A DNA stretch of 35,944 bases from Bdellovibrionales bacterium (GTDB lineage: Bacteria; Bdellovibrionota_G; JALEGL01; JAGRMV01): assembly GCA_020434345.1 (NCBI GenBank), contig JAGRAZ010000014.1, positions 1-35,944 of the forward strand, given 5' to 3'. Of the stretch, positions 1 through 8,073 are shown one piece after another. Below the pieces are notes generated by a model, which had not been told where the DNA came from, made no database searches, and saw nothing but the letters and a program-made list of their open reading frames with translations. Every line of letters begins with the position of its first letter. Positions within the stretch are counted from its first letter, which is position 1. A program made the position numbers and the translations under genes.

Positions 1-1386
1 GGTTTTCTTTCTTCGTGCTCTTGGAGACATATCAATTTGTTCACCTGTTCCTGAAACCATGGAATCAACGATATAAGGTTGAACCAACCAACCACCGTTT
101 GCAATGACTGACATGGCACGAACCATTTGTATTGCCGTTACACTAATTCCTTGCCCAAAAGCCAAGTTTGCAATTCGCATGTCTCTCCAAGTGCCAGTAT
201 CATCAAAAATACCTGCTGACTCATAAGGAAAATCAATGCCTGTTTTTTGTGCAAAACCAAAGTGATCAATAACATGCCGTAGCCCTACTTGCCCCAATTT
301 CATTCCAATATGGGCCATACAAACATTATTTGAATATTTAATAATGCCTTCGGGCGTAAGCCAATCTTTATCCACTGGATTATGAATTTTTCTCCCAGCA
401 ATCCATAACGTTCCTTCCTTACAATTCAGAATTTCATCCGGTTTTACAATATTTTCTTCCAAAGCTTGCGCCATAACAAAAGCCTTAAATGTTGAACCAG
501 GCTCAAATGTATCTAGCACATTACGATTTTTTCTTGATTCAGCACTACTCTTATCAATTCGATTTGGATTCATACGCGGATACGAAGTCATTGCTAAAAC
601 TTGCCCCGTATGTGGATTCATCATGATTGCAAAGCCAGAAACTACATTGTTTTTCTGTGCAGCCTTTGTTAGTTCATCTTCTAAAAAATATTGCAGCGTG
701 CTATCGATTGTTAAATAAACATCAAAGCCTTTTCTTCTTTCAAAATCTATATTGTCACCAACAAAAATAGGGCGCCCTTTTGCATCTTTTTGGCTTTTAA
801 GCTCTACTGCATGTGAAAAAAGAGATTGTTCATACTGCTTTTCAACCCCCTCCATACCTTTTCCATCGAGATTAACAAATCCCAGAACCTGTGATGCATA
901 TTCTCTATCAGGATATAACCGGTCCCATTCTTCGATAATACCTACACCTTTAATATTCATTTCGTTTATTAAATGACGTATTTCTGGATTAATCTTTCTC
1001 GCCAACCAAACAAATCTTTTAGATTTATCTTTGGTTTTTGCTTTCCACTCACTTGAAGTAATGCCTAAAATATTTTTAAGCTTTTTTATTTGCTCAGATG
1101 AAACATCAAGCATGATTGGATCAATGTAAATCGAAGGAGTTTTTATACTAATAGCTAATGCCCTTTGATTTTTATCAAATATTGTTCCCCTAGGTGAGGT
1201 TAGGCGTATGGTCTTTGTATCTTGCTTTTCAGTCAGATTAATTAATTTTTCATCCTGCATAACTTGAAATAAAAAAAGCCTCATTAAAAGTGTAAAATAA
1301 CAAAAAGAAAACAATAAAAATGTTATTACTAGTCGATAGCGATTTGATTTGTTTGTATAAACGAGCTTTTTTTTATTCTTGAACAT
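1..1386 (-). CDS. ftsI: Peptidoglycan D,D-transpeptidase FtsI / PBP3 (partial, C-terminus outside window)
   Basis: Septal class B penicillin-binding protein that cross-links peptidoglycan at the division site. The gene is open to the left edge, so 462 codons are visible and the end is missing. A short cytoplasmic Lys-rich start is followed by one membrane segment at about residues 18-43, then the PBP dimerisation region beginning near the conserved R-G-x-I segment. The transpeptidase domain carries the nucleophile in STFK (Ser298) and the SxN motif as SNN. The KTG motif would lie beyond the window. The start ATG at 1386 lies inside ftsL (14-base overlap), giving translational coupling in the usual rsmH-ftsL-ftsI order. 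Whether it ends in PASTA domains, like Spo-type paralogues, cannot be seen. Confidence 0.93.
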   Translation of the reverse strand, partial: MFKNKKKLVYTNKSNRYRLVITFLLFSFCYFTLLMRLFLFQVMQDEKLINLTEKQDTKTIRLTSPRGTIFDKNQRALAISIKTPSIYIDPIMLDVSSEQIKKLKNILGITSSEWKAKTKDKSKRFVWLARKINPEIRHLINEMNIKGVGIIEEWDRLYPDREYASQVLGFVNLDGKGMEGVEKQYEQSLFSHAVELKSQKDAKGRPIFVGDNIDFERRKGFDVYLTIDSTLQYFLEDELTKAAQKNNVVSGFAIMMNPHTGQVLAMTSYPRMNPNRIDKSSAESRKNRNVLDTFEPGSTFKAFVMAQALEENIVKPDEILNCKEGTLWIAGRKIHNPVDKDWLTPEGIIKYSNNVCMAHIGMKLGQVGLRHVIDHFGFAQKTGIDFPYESAGIFDDTGTWRDMRIANLAFGQGISVTAIQMVRAMSVIANGGWLVQPYIVDSMVSGTGEQIDMSPRARRKKT

Positions 1387-1645
1387 AGACTGTGCTTGAA
1401 TTTTCTTTTTGATAACCTAAACTAAATTTTTCTTTGGCTAGTGTCTCAATTCTTTTAGGATTTTGTAGCGTAGAAAGTTCTAATAGATATTTTCTTTTTT
1501 GATCTTCTAAATCAAGTTTCATCTGCCGTAAATTTTGCACATCATAACTGAGTTCAACTGTAAGAAAGCGAGCTCTCACATAAAAAAGTGTCAAAACAAG
1601 AAGAATGGCAACCCATAACAATTTATTTTTAAATAAGAGCTTCAT
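1373..1645 (-). CDS. ftsL: Cell division protein FtsL-like
   Basis: A 90-residue bitopic membrane protein between rsmH and ftsI. It has a short basic N-terminus, one transmembrane helix at about residues 8-25, then a periplasmic heptad-like stretch (about 30-60) and a short tail with a conserved-looking ETLAKEKF segment typical of FtsL/DivIC proteins. FtsL acts in the FtsQLB complex that activates septal peptidoglycan synthesis. Sequence identity across this family is low, so the call rests on topology, size and position. Its start overlaps the rsmH stop by 4 bases and its end overlaps ftsI by 14 bases, so the three genes are almost certainly co-translated. Confidence 0.85.
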   Translation of the reverse strand: MKLLFKNKLLWVAILLVLTLFYVRARFLTVELSYDVQNLRQMKLDLEDQKRKYLLELSTLQNPKRIETLAKEKFSLGYQKENSSTVYVQE

Positions 1646-2523
1646 ATTTTTACAATTTCAACCGCCCTGATTGTAGCACTTCTTGCTCTTTGATTTAAGA
1701 GATACTCCTCTCGTTGTGGACGAACAGCCTTTTTATGCAAAAGCCTAAGCTGTTTATTTTGTTTTGCGTCACGAAAAATATTCTTTACCAAGCGATCTTC
1801 GATGGAATGAAACGTAATCACAACGATTCTTGCACCATGAGACAGTTTTTGAATCAATGCCTGCAATGTTTTTTCTATTTCGATTAATTCTTCGTTTACA
1901 GCCATACGGACAGCTTGGAATGTTTTAGTTGCTGGATGTGTTTTTCCTCTTTTTGGGCCTACAGCATCTTCAACTGCCTGTACTAAATCAAAGGTTGTAT
2001 GAAGTTGGTTTTTTCGTCTTTTTTCAACAATAGATTTTGCAATTCTTCGGCTTCTTCGTTCATCTGCAAGATGGAATAATGTATTTGCCAATGTTTGTTC
2101 ATCCACAGATGAAAGCCAATTTTGTGCTGATATTGCTTGCGTGGTGTCCATTCTCATATCGAGTGGAGCATCAAACCGAAAAGAAAATCCACGACTTGCA
2201 TGATCAAGTTGCATACTTGATACTCCGCAATCCATCAGAACACCTTGTACTTCTGGCAATCTTTTTTCAAGTTCAGTCAGTGCTTGAGTCCATGATCCAT
2301 GAATCAACGTCGAAGATGGAAACTTTTTTTTTGCTTCAGTGATGCACATCAAGTCTCGATCCACACCGATCATTTTCTCAGGATTTCCGATTGCTTCAGC
2401 AACATACGTAAAATGTCCCGCTGCTCCTACCGTCAAATCAAGAACGACAGAAGATGGTGATAATTTTAAATACTCCAAAACTTCTTGAGCCATTACCGGT
2501 ATGTGTTGCATTGCAAGGTTCAT
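1642..2523 (-). CDS. rsmH: 16S rRNA (cytosine(1402)-N(4))-methyltransferase RsmH
   Basis: SAM-dependent enzyme (old name MraW) that methylates N4 of C1402 in 16S rRNA. At 293 residues it is slightly shorter than the usual 300-315. The N-terminus has the HIPVM start typical of the family and a SAM-binding loop at about residues 28-37 in the form DLTVGAAGH, a variant of the common D-x-T-x-G-x-G-G-H. Also present are the DCGVSS and GFSFR blocks (about 97-117) and a C-terminal FHSIEDR...K segment. It is normally the second gene of the division cluster behind mraZ. Here it directly follows priA with a 1-base overlap (TAATG), and no mraZ is visible. Confidence 0.96.
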   Translation of the reverse strand: MNLAMQHIPVMAQEVLEYLKLSPSSVVLDLTVGAAGHFTYVAEAIGNPEKMIGVDRDLMCITEAKKKFPSSTLIHGSWTQALTELEKRLPEVQGVLMDCGVSSMQLDHASRGFSFRFDAPLDMRMDTTQAISAQNWLSSVDEQTLANTLFHLADERRSRRIAKSIVEKRRKNQLHTTFDLVQAVEDAVGPKRGKTHPATKTFQAVRMAVNEELIEIEKTLQALIQKLSHGARIVVITFHSIEDRLVKNIFRDAKQNKQLRLLHKKAVRPQREEYLLNQRARSATIRAVEIVKI

Positions 2524-4922
2524 TATAAAAATTGTATTGGACTAATATCCATTTTAAGTTTCATTTTTCTTGTTTCAAACTCTTGTTTGGCTGCTTGATA
2601 AAGCCAACTTGATACCGTGGTAAGATTTACATATTCACGGCCCCGTAGCAATAAATGATAGCGATAATCATCTCTGATTTTTGCAATTGGTGCGGGTGAC
2701 GGCCCTAAGATGTCTATTTCGAAATTTTTCTTTTGTAGCTGCACTTCAAGCCAATTCATCATCTTTTCAAGTTCTTGTGCTGAACGTCCCACTCCTTCAA
2801 AAAGTACCAAGTAGGAAAATGGCGGAAATAACAAAGATTTTCGATACTCCAGTTCCCTTTGATAAAACAAATCATAATTTTGCTGTGATCCGTGGACAAC
2901 TGCATAATGGTCTGGTTGGAGAGTCTGAATAATTGCTTTTCCTTGATTTGCTCCTCTCCCACTTCGACCTACGACTTGTGTAATCAATTGAAACGTTGTC
3001 TCTGCTGAACGATAATCAGGAAAATATAAAGAATGGTCGGCAAATACCATTCCAACAAGTTCAATATTGGGAAAATCAAGACCTTTTGTGATCATCTGCG
3101 TTCCAATAAGAATATCAATTTGCCCATTTTGCAATTGCTTGAGAGTTTGTGAAAAAAGATTTTTCTTGGTCGTTTGATCTCGATCTAATCTTACAATATT
3201 TGCATCAGGAAAAATAAATCTGAGCTCTTCTTCTACCTTCTGTGTTCCAATGCCAAAATGAATTAGTTTACCTGTATGACAAGTTGGGCATAACGTATCA
3301 AAACTTTGCTCATATAAACAATAGTGACATTGAGCCATATCTTTAAATTTATGATATGTCATGGTTACTTCACAGTGCGGACAATGCACTTCACTGCCAC
3401 ATCGGTAGCAGTAAACAATATGCGAATAACCTCTTCGATTTAAAAATAGTAATACCTGTTTTCCTCGTATTAAAGTCGCTTCAATCTCTTCTTGTAATCT
3501 ATTTCCTATCCATCTCTTTTTTCCAAATTCATCATCATTCTTCATATTACATATTTCAACTTGAGGTAAAGATTGTCCTGTAACTCTTTCAGGAAGCTCT
3601 ACATTTGTTTCTATTCGATAATAATCTTCAACATTTGGAGTTGCAGATCCGTATACAATTGGGCATTGATGGTAGCGAGATCTCCATTTTATTATGTCCA
3701 TGGCATGGTACCGAATACCATCCTGCTGCTTATAGGACCCATCATGAAACTCATCCATAACAATCAAGCCAATATCTTGCAATGGTGCAAATACTGCACT
3801 TCGCGTTCCCACAACGATGAGTGCTTTTTCTTGTATAATTCGAAACCATTCTGTCAGCCTTTGTGCATCGGTTCTTTGACTATGAAGGAGCGCTACATTT
3901 TCACCGAACCTCTTTATAAAGCGATCTAAAAACTGAGGCGTTAACGATATCTCAGGAACAAGTGCTAAAACTTTTTTTCCTTTTTTGAGGCAGTATTGCG
4001 CTGCTTGCAAATACACTTCTGTTTTTCCGCTTCCCGTAACCCCATGCAAAAGCACTTCTTTTGAAACCTCTTCGTCAATATATTTTTTAATTTCTCCTAA
4101 TGCGCTTTGTTGTGCAGTTGAAAGAACTATGCTTTTATTTTTTTCTGATAAATACGATTTTGTCGTATTTTGAAGTTCTTCTTTAGAATCAAGAATGTTC
4201 TTTTCTTTCAATTTTGCAATTGATGCGTGAATAGCTCCAAATTCTTTTTTTAATTCAAATTCAGAAACCCAATCATTTCTTTGTTGCAGATGAGATAATA
4301 TTTTTTTTTGCACTGATCCTAATTTTGTTTTTTCGGATATTTGTTTAGATCGATAAAAAACAACCTTTTTTACTTTCTGTGGGCCATCATGCGTAACTGT
4401 CGTAAGAGTAGCCCACCCTTTTTTCATAATTGCTCGCAGTACAGGAATTTCCTTTGAACGATTTTTACAAAAATGTCGATAATCCAAACTTTTACTCTTT
4501 TGTAAATTTTCAAAAAGTTTTTGCTCAACAGGATTAAGCGGCTTTCCTTGTTGCGGGAGACATACAATTTTTTTCTTTGGAATCTGAATAAGGCCTGCAA
4601 GCAACATTGTCTGCAAAACTTCTCCAACTGTTGTTGAATATTTCTTTGCACTATCGAGTACCAGTTGAATTTGTTCTTTGGTTATGACAGGGGTCTCATC
4701 AATCACAAATGAAATTGGCCTGGTGTCAACTTGCACCTCTTTTGGATAGTCAACAACAAAACCCGTAACTTCACGTGACCCTATGGGGGCAATAATTCGA
4801 CTGCCTATTGGAGGAAGCTCTTGGTCTTCAATATGATAGGAAAGTAAAGGCGTATAGCTGATTGGAAATGCAACGTTTACCCAACTATATTTTGTTAATA
4901 AATCATTCTCAAAATACGTCAT
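2523..4922 (-). CDS. priA: Primosomal protein N' (replication restart helicase PriA)
   Basis: 3'-5' superfamily 2 helicase that reloads the replisome at stalled forks. Length (799 residues) is in the normal range. The N-terminal third is the poorly conserved DNA-binding region. The helicase core has Walker A GVTGSGKT at 294-301, motif II as DEFH at 390-393 (usually DEEH) and a GSATPN motif III near 425. The zinc-binding insert has eight cysteines at 505, 508, 514, 517, 532, 535, 545 and 548, and there is a QVVGRSGRG motif VI. It overlaps the upstream LolA-like gene by 4 bases and rsmH by 1, so it lies within the galU-to-ftsI operon. The F in DEFH is at a variable position and should not abolish ATPase activity. 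Confidence 0.96.
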   Translation of the reverse strand: MTYFENDLLTKYSWVNVAFPISYTPLLSYHIEDQELPPIGSRIIAPIGSREVTGFVVDYPKEVQVDTRPISFVIDETPVITKEQIQLVLDSAKKYSTTVGEVLQTMLLAGLIQIPKKKIVCLPQQGKPLNPVEQKLFENLQKSKSLDYRHFCKNRSKEIPVLRAIMKKGWATLTTVTHDGPQKVKKVVFYRSKQISEKTKLGSVQKKILSHLQQRNDWVSEFELKKEFGAIHASIAKLKEKNILDSKEELQNTTKSYLSEKNKSIVLSTAQQSALGEIKKYIDEEVSKEVLLHGVTGSGKTEVYLQAAQYCLKKGKKVLALVPEISLTPQFLDRFIKRFGENVALLHSQRTDAQRLTEWFRIIQEKALIVVGTRSAVFAPLQDIGLIVMDEFHDGSYKQQDGIRYHAMDIIKWRSRYHQCPIVYGSATPNVEDYYRIETNVELPERVTGQSLPQVEICNMKNDDEFGKKRWIGNRLQEEIEATLIRGKQVLLFLNRRGYSHIVYCYRCGSEVHCPHCEVTMTYHKFKDMAQCHYCLYEQSFDTLCPTCHTGKLIHFGIGTQKVEEELRFIFPDANIVRLDRDQTTKKNLFSQTLKQLQNGQIDILIGTQMITKGLDFPNIELVGMVFADHSLYFPDYRSAETTFQLITQVVGRSGRGANQGKAIIQTLQPDHYAVVHGSQQNYDLFYQRELEYRKSLLFPPFSYLVLFEGVGRSAQELEKMMNWLEVQLQKKNFEIDILGPSPAPIAKIRDDYRYHLLLRGREYVNLTTVSSWLYQAAKQEFETRKMKLKMDISPIQFL

Positions 4923-5590
4923 GATGTGGAAAAATATTCACTAGGAATACGTGTATTGAATTGTACATTTTGTATCAAAATTTCTTCAAATGGTTTTTGA
5001 TTTTTAAAAACGATAATTCGATTTGGAAAACTACTTATACTTGTTGAATCAGCAGGATATTGAAATTGATAAATAAAATCGCCCTTCTTCGCAGCTTTAA
5101 GATTAAATGTATCCTCTGTAAATAAAATAAAATCCCCATCCCTTGTACCTTGCATCCAGTGTTTTTTTCCTTGGTACAAAAACCACTGATACTTATGTGT
5201 TGGTGTTTGAAACTGATTGATTCGAATCATAAGTGGATCTACTTGATCATAGGCCCAAAGCATCTCAATTGGACTCATGATCGAATCAATTGATATTTCT
5301 CTTTTCTGATTTTGCTGCATCAAAATTGCTTTTGTGGGGTTCATGCGCTTATCAACCATATTTTTTTCATCAAAAACACGTACTTTGCCCGGTCTTTCGA
5401 TAAAAACTTTTTCAACTCTATCAACCTGCGCTGATCTTCCTTCAGAAATGCTTTGATACACTTTTGTATAAGTAATTGAATGTACCTGTTTGTTGTTTCT
5501 AAGAAAGCCTTCGTAAACGTATTTTGGAGGGTACACAAATGCAAATACCTGAGAAGGAAGAAGAAAAAATAACAATATCAATCGTTTCAT
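4919..5590 (-). CDS. Periplasmic LolA-like outer-membrane lipoprotein carrier
   Basis: A 223-residue exported protein with a cleavable signal peptide (basic MKR start, hydrophobic residues 4-14, likely cleavage after VFA at about 17). The mature part reads as alternating beta strands with few helices. It contains an F-x-E-R-P-G-K-V-R-V segment near residues 63-72, which matches the LolA family motif R-P-G-x-x-R, followed by strands and a central D-P-L segment. LolA carries lipoproteins across the periplasm; a more general LolA-fold lipid-binding role is equally possible because the rest of the sequence is divergent. It is 4-base coupled to both galU upstream and priA downstream. I leave the gene symbol blank because paralogues with other roles share this fold. 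Confidence 0.65.
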   Translation of the reverse strand: MKRLILLFFLLPSQVFAFVYPPKYVYEGFLRNNKQVHSITYTKVYQSISEGRSAQVDRVEKVFIERPGKVRVFDEKNMVDKRMNPTKAILMQQNQKREISIDSIMSPIEMLWAYDQVDPLMIRINQFQTPTHKYQWFLYQGKKHWMQGTRDGDFILFTEDTFNLKAAKKGDFIYQFQYPADSTSISSFPNRIIVFKNQKPFEEILIQNVQFNTRIPSEYFSTS

Positions 5591-6453
5591 AATCCCATTT
5601 CCCGGATAAATGACGTAATCTCATGTGAATTGTCTGACTGCTCAAGAGAACAAATAATATTTGCCTTTGTAAAACCTATCGGCTGCCCCACATCAACTCG
5701 CTTACCTTCAAACAAATAGCCAGATACTTTATTTTGAGAAACTAATTTTGCAATTGCATCAGTAAGTTGAATCTCTTTATGAAGCATTTGCATTTTTTCA
5801 GGTATAAAATCAAAAATTTCTTTTGAAAGAATATACCGGCCTATAATTGCGTAGTTAGACGGCGCCTCTTCCTTTTTCGGCTTTTCCACAACTTGATTGA
5901 TAAGAAATGGCTCTGATGCGGCAGGCTTTTCACTGGTTCCGATAACGCCATATGAACTAATATGTTCATCTGCGACTTTTTCTAATCCTAGTATAGATTG
6001 CGCTTTGGTTGTAAATGCAGAAATAAGCTGCTTCATGCAAGGTGTTGTAGAAAAAACAATATCATCAGGAAGAACAACAGCGAAATGGTCAGTGCAAATT
6101 TCTCGTTTTGCACAAAGTACCGCATGTCCAAGACCCAAAGGATTATGTTGATAAACTCTTTTAAAATGAACTTGTTTCAATAGAGATCTAAGGTCGAAAA
6201 GCTTCTCTTGATGCCCTCTCTCATCCAAAATCTGATCAATAAAGCCACCTTCAGAAAAATAATGAAAAATAGACTCTTTTTCAGGGCTTAAGACCAGTAT
6301 GATTTCCTCGATGCCCGATTGTACCAACTCTTCAACAATATATTGTAGCGCTGGTTTGGCCATAATGGGTAAAAGCTCTTTTGGTACAATTTTTGTTACA
6401 GGCAAAAATCGGGTTCCTAGGCCTGCTGCGGGTATGACAGCTTGTTTAATCAT
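5587..6453 (-). CDS. galU: UTP--glucose-1-phosphate uridylyltransferase GalU
   Basis: Makes UDP-glucose from UTP and glucose-1-phosphate for envelope polysaccharides and glycolipids. At 288 residues it matches the family length. The nucleotide-binding start has AAGLGTRFLP at about 9-18 with Lys21 and the PKELLP block at 24-29. Further on are the LGHAVLCA motif, the LPDDI metal-binding aspartates, a VVEKP segment and the C-terminal KRVDVGQPIG motif (usual form R-x-D-x-G). It is the first gene of the minus-strand operon running to ftsI and is divergent from bcp. An AAGAGA stretch 6-11 bases upstream of the ATG is a reasonable ribosome binding site. Confidence 0.95.
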   Translation of the reverse strand: MIKQAVIPAAGLGTRFLPVTKIVPKELLPIMAKPALQYIVEELVQSGIEEIILVLSPEKESIFHYFSEGGFIDQILDERGHQEKLFDLRSLLKQVHFKRVYQHNPLGLGHAVLCAKREICTDHFAVVLPDDIVFSTTPCMKQLISAFTTKAQSILGLEKVADEHISSYGVIGTSEKPAASEPFLINQVVEKPKKEEAPSNYAIIGRYILSKEIFDFIPEKMQMLHKEIQLTDAIAKLVSQNKVSGYLFEGKRVDVGQPIGFTKANIICSLEQSDNSHEITSFIREMGL

Positions 6454-6574
6454 AATATTCTCTTTTCTACTCGAATTTTGATCAAATGCACACTTAAAAA
6501 CTTTGGTTTTGATGCAGCATGTTTTTTGATATACGTAATCACATCTTACGCTAGCACCTTCATAAGGAGATCAT
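6454..6574. promoter_or_regulatory. Divergent intergenic region galU / bcp
   Basis: This 121-base gap must hold promoters for both galU (minus) and bcp (plus). The heptamer TTTTGAT occurs three times on the plus strand (6476-6482, 6507-6513, 6524-6530), the last two 17 bases apart; each includes a TTGAT that could serve as part of a -35 box. The best -10-like match for bcp is TATACG just after the third copy. I cannot choose a promoter with confidence. The bcp ribosome binding site AAGGAG is clear at 6564-6569. Confidence 0.35.
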
Positions 6575-7033
6575 ATGGCACTACGCAAAGTTGGATCAAA
6601 AATTCCTGCCTTTTCACTTTTATCAACCAGTGGAAAGAAGGTAACATCAAAATCTCTTCTAGGTTCTTCCTATGTTTTATTTTTTTACCCCAAAGATCAA
6701 ACACCGGGCTGTACAAAAGAGGCTTGCTCATTTCGAGACCATTTTTCTTTGTTCAAAAAAAAGAAAATTGCAATCTTTGGTATAAGTCCTGATTCAATCG
6801 AAAGTCATGAAAAGTTTTTACAAAAACAAGAACTACCCTATGAATTACTTTCCGACCCAAATCATTCCTTTGCAGAAAAAATGGGCGCTTGGGGTGAAAA
6901 GTCCATGTACGGAAAAAAATACATGGGAATATTACGGTCTACATTTATCGTGAATCCAAAAGGGGAAATTTCAAAAGTATATCCAAAAGTGAGTGTTGCA
7001 ACACATGCAGAAGATATACTAAAAGACTTGTAG
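6575..7033 (+). CDS. bcp: Thioredoxin-dependent thiol peroxidase (Bcp/PrxQ-type peroxiredoxin)
   Basis: Reduces hydrogen peroxide and organic hydroperoxides using thioredoxin; cytoplasmic. At 152 residues it is the usual size. The active site is the family signature FFYPKDQTPGCTKEAC, with peroxidatic Cys46 and resolving Cys51 five residues later, the hallmark of the atypical 2-Cys PrxQ group. The conserved Arg appears in the LRSTFIV strand near residue 125. A strong ribosome binding site (AAGGAG, five bases before the ATG) supports the start. It is a single gene between two minus-strand units and convergent with the next gene only 9 bases away, with no strong terminator between them. Confidence 0.95.
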   Translation: MALRKVGSKIPAFSLLSTSGKKVTSKSLLGSSYVLFFYPKDQTPGCTKEACSFRDHFSLFKKKKIAIFGISPDSIESHEKFLQKQELPYELLSDPNHSFAEKMGAWGEKSMYGKKYMGILRSTFIVNPKGEISKVYPKVSVATHAEDILKDL

Positions 7034-7042
7034 CTTTTTTAT

Positions 7043-7942
7043 TTATTCCTTGGAATTTAAAGAATTTCGCGTTGATACAATATCAATTAAAAACGGGTCT
7101 TGATCTTCAGAGGCCTCACGAATTGTTGTAAGCGGTTCGTTTGAAAAAGTAATCTTAGGAATTGGTGCTAGCACGTCCGCAGTAGATGTCTTTGGTTTAG
7201 ATTGCTCTTTTGCAAGTGTACGAATCATGCGTATCTTGCCTACTGGGATTCCAGAAAGACTGTTCAAATCTTTTGAACTTGTGCGCCTGACCCACGTAAG
7301 TGAAGGTACGCCAATTGCAAAAAACTTTTCAATATCTTCCTCTTTGATGGATGCATTGGCTCGAAGTGCTTGCAAAAAGGAAACTAGATTTTTCACTGCT
7401 TTTCGAGAACCTCGATAACGCAAGTCAAAAGTTTTCTGAACTTCTTTGTATGCCCGATGCACAACATTCTTCATGATTTTGCGTCCATGTGGATCACTTT
7501 CGTTGCGTGCAAAAAGGACCACTGATTTAAAAAAAGCTAGGTCTTCCATGGGCTGCGTTAACATGGCGGCCTCAAGCTGAGGAATTAAGGGTGATATAAG
7601 CAAACAACATAAATCCAGTGTCTCTTCATAGTTCTCACCATATTGAAACGCTTTGACATATCTTGCAAGTGGACGAAGTGTCATATTCATCATGTCCATA
7701 AGCATTTGTTGCATTTCACCAACACCAAAACTCGGATCATGAAGCATGTGCGAACCTTCATCGAGTTCAAAATGGATTTCTGTATCGTGTATAGGGTGAT
7801 CAGGGACATGTTGATGGTTTTCAAGCTGCAAAACAGCTTCCCCAAGAACATGATCGATTTCTTCAATCAAATCATCAGGAAGCCCTTCATCTACAGCTTG
7901 ATCGGTACGAAAAAACTCATCTTCTTTGAATTCTGTCGTCAT
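7043..7942 (-). CDS. Hypothetical acidic protein with a possible helix-hairpin-helix segment
   Basis: Not recognised. About 299 residues with no signal peptide or membrane helix, so probably cytoplasmic. The N-terminal 70 residues are very acidic and His-rich. The middle (about 75-200) looks alpha-helical with a Met-rich stretch and a basic R-x-x-R-G-S-R-K patch. Near residues 225-250 a segment with S-G-I-P flanked by hydrophobic residues resembles a helix-hairpin-helix DNA-binding unit. The C-terminal 50 residues look disordered. I start at the ATG at 7942 because GAGGTG lies nine bases upstream; a GTG at 7954 adds four residues. It has its own promoter with a perfect TTGACA box (7984-8011). 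Confidence 0.7.
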   Translation of the reverse strand: MTTEFKEDEFFRTDQAVDEGLPDDLIEEIDHVLGEAVLQLENHQHVPDHPIHDTEIHFELDEGSHMLHDPSFGVGEMQQMLMDMMNMTLRPLARYVKAFQYGENYEETLDLCCLLISPLIPQLEAAMLTQPMEDLAFFKSVVLFARNESDPHGRKIMKNVVHRAYKEVQKTFDLRYRGSRKAVKNLVSFLQALRANASIKEEDIEKFFAIGVPSLTWVRRTSSKDLNSLSGIPVGKIRMIRTLAKEQSKPKTSTADVLAPIPKITFSNEPLTTIREASEDQDPFLIDIVSTRNSLNSKE

Positions 7943-7983
7943 AGGAGATCGCACCTCACCGAAATTAGACTCAACACCCCATC

Positions 7984-8011
7984 AGGATATCCCCAAGTTG
8001 TGATGTGTCAA
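7984..8011 (-). promoter_or_regulatory. Sigma-70-type promoter for the minus-strand hypothetical gene
   Basis: Read on the minus strand, TTGACA (8011-8006, perfect -35) is followed by a 16-base spacer and TATCCT (7989-7984, four of six matches to the -10 consensus). Transcription would begin near 7977, leaving a leader of about 35 bases that contains the GAGGTG ribosome binding site before the ATG at 7942. Confidence 0.55.
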
Positions 8012-8033
8012 GAATTATTTTTTACCCTATAAA
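8005..8033 (+). promoter_or_regulatory. Sigma-70-type promoter for the plus-strand exported protein gene
   Basis: On the plus strand GTGTCA (8005-8010, four of six) is followed by a 17-base spacer and TATAAA (8028-8033, five of six). Transcription would begin near 8040, about 34 bases before the ATG at 8074. The -35 hexamer overlaps the minus-strand -35 at 8006-8011 almost base for base, so the two divergent promoters would compete for the polymerase. Confidence 0.45.
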
Positions 8034-8073
8034 AACTGGATCTTTCCTAAGGTTTTTGTCATACAGAGACATC

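Noticed and set aside
114-136. TGGCACG resembling the -24 half of a sigma-54 promoter
   Set aside because: The -12 half (TTGCT at the right spacing) is absent and the site is inside ftsI on the non-coding strand.
2037-2342. Long open frames on the strand opposite to rsmH and in priA, metG and other genes
   Set aside because: They run antisense to clearly recognised genes and encode no recognisable motif; they are shadows of the real genes.
7034-7042. Terminator between bcp and the convergent hypothetical gene
   Set aside because: Only a weak 5-base hairpin (AAAAG/CTTTT) with T residues is present; not enough to call.
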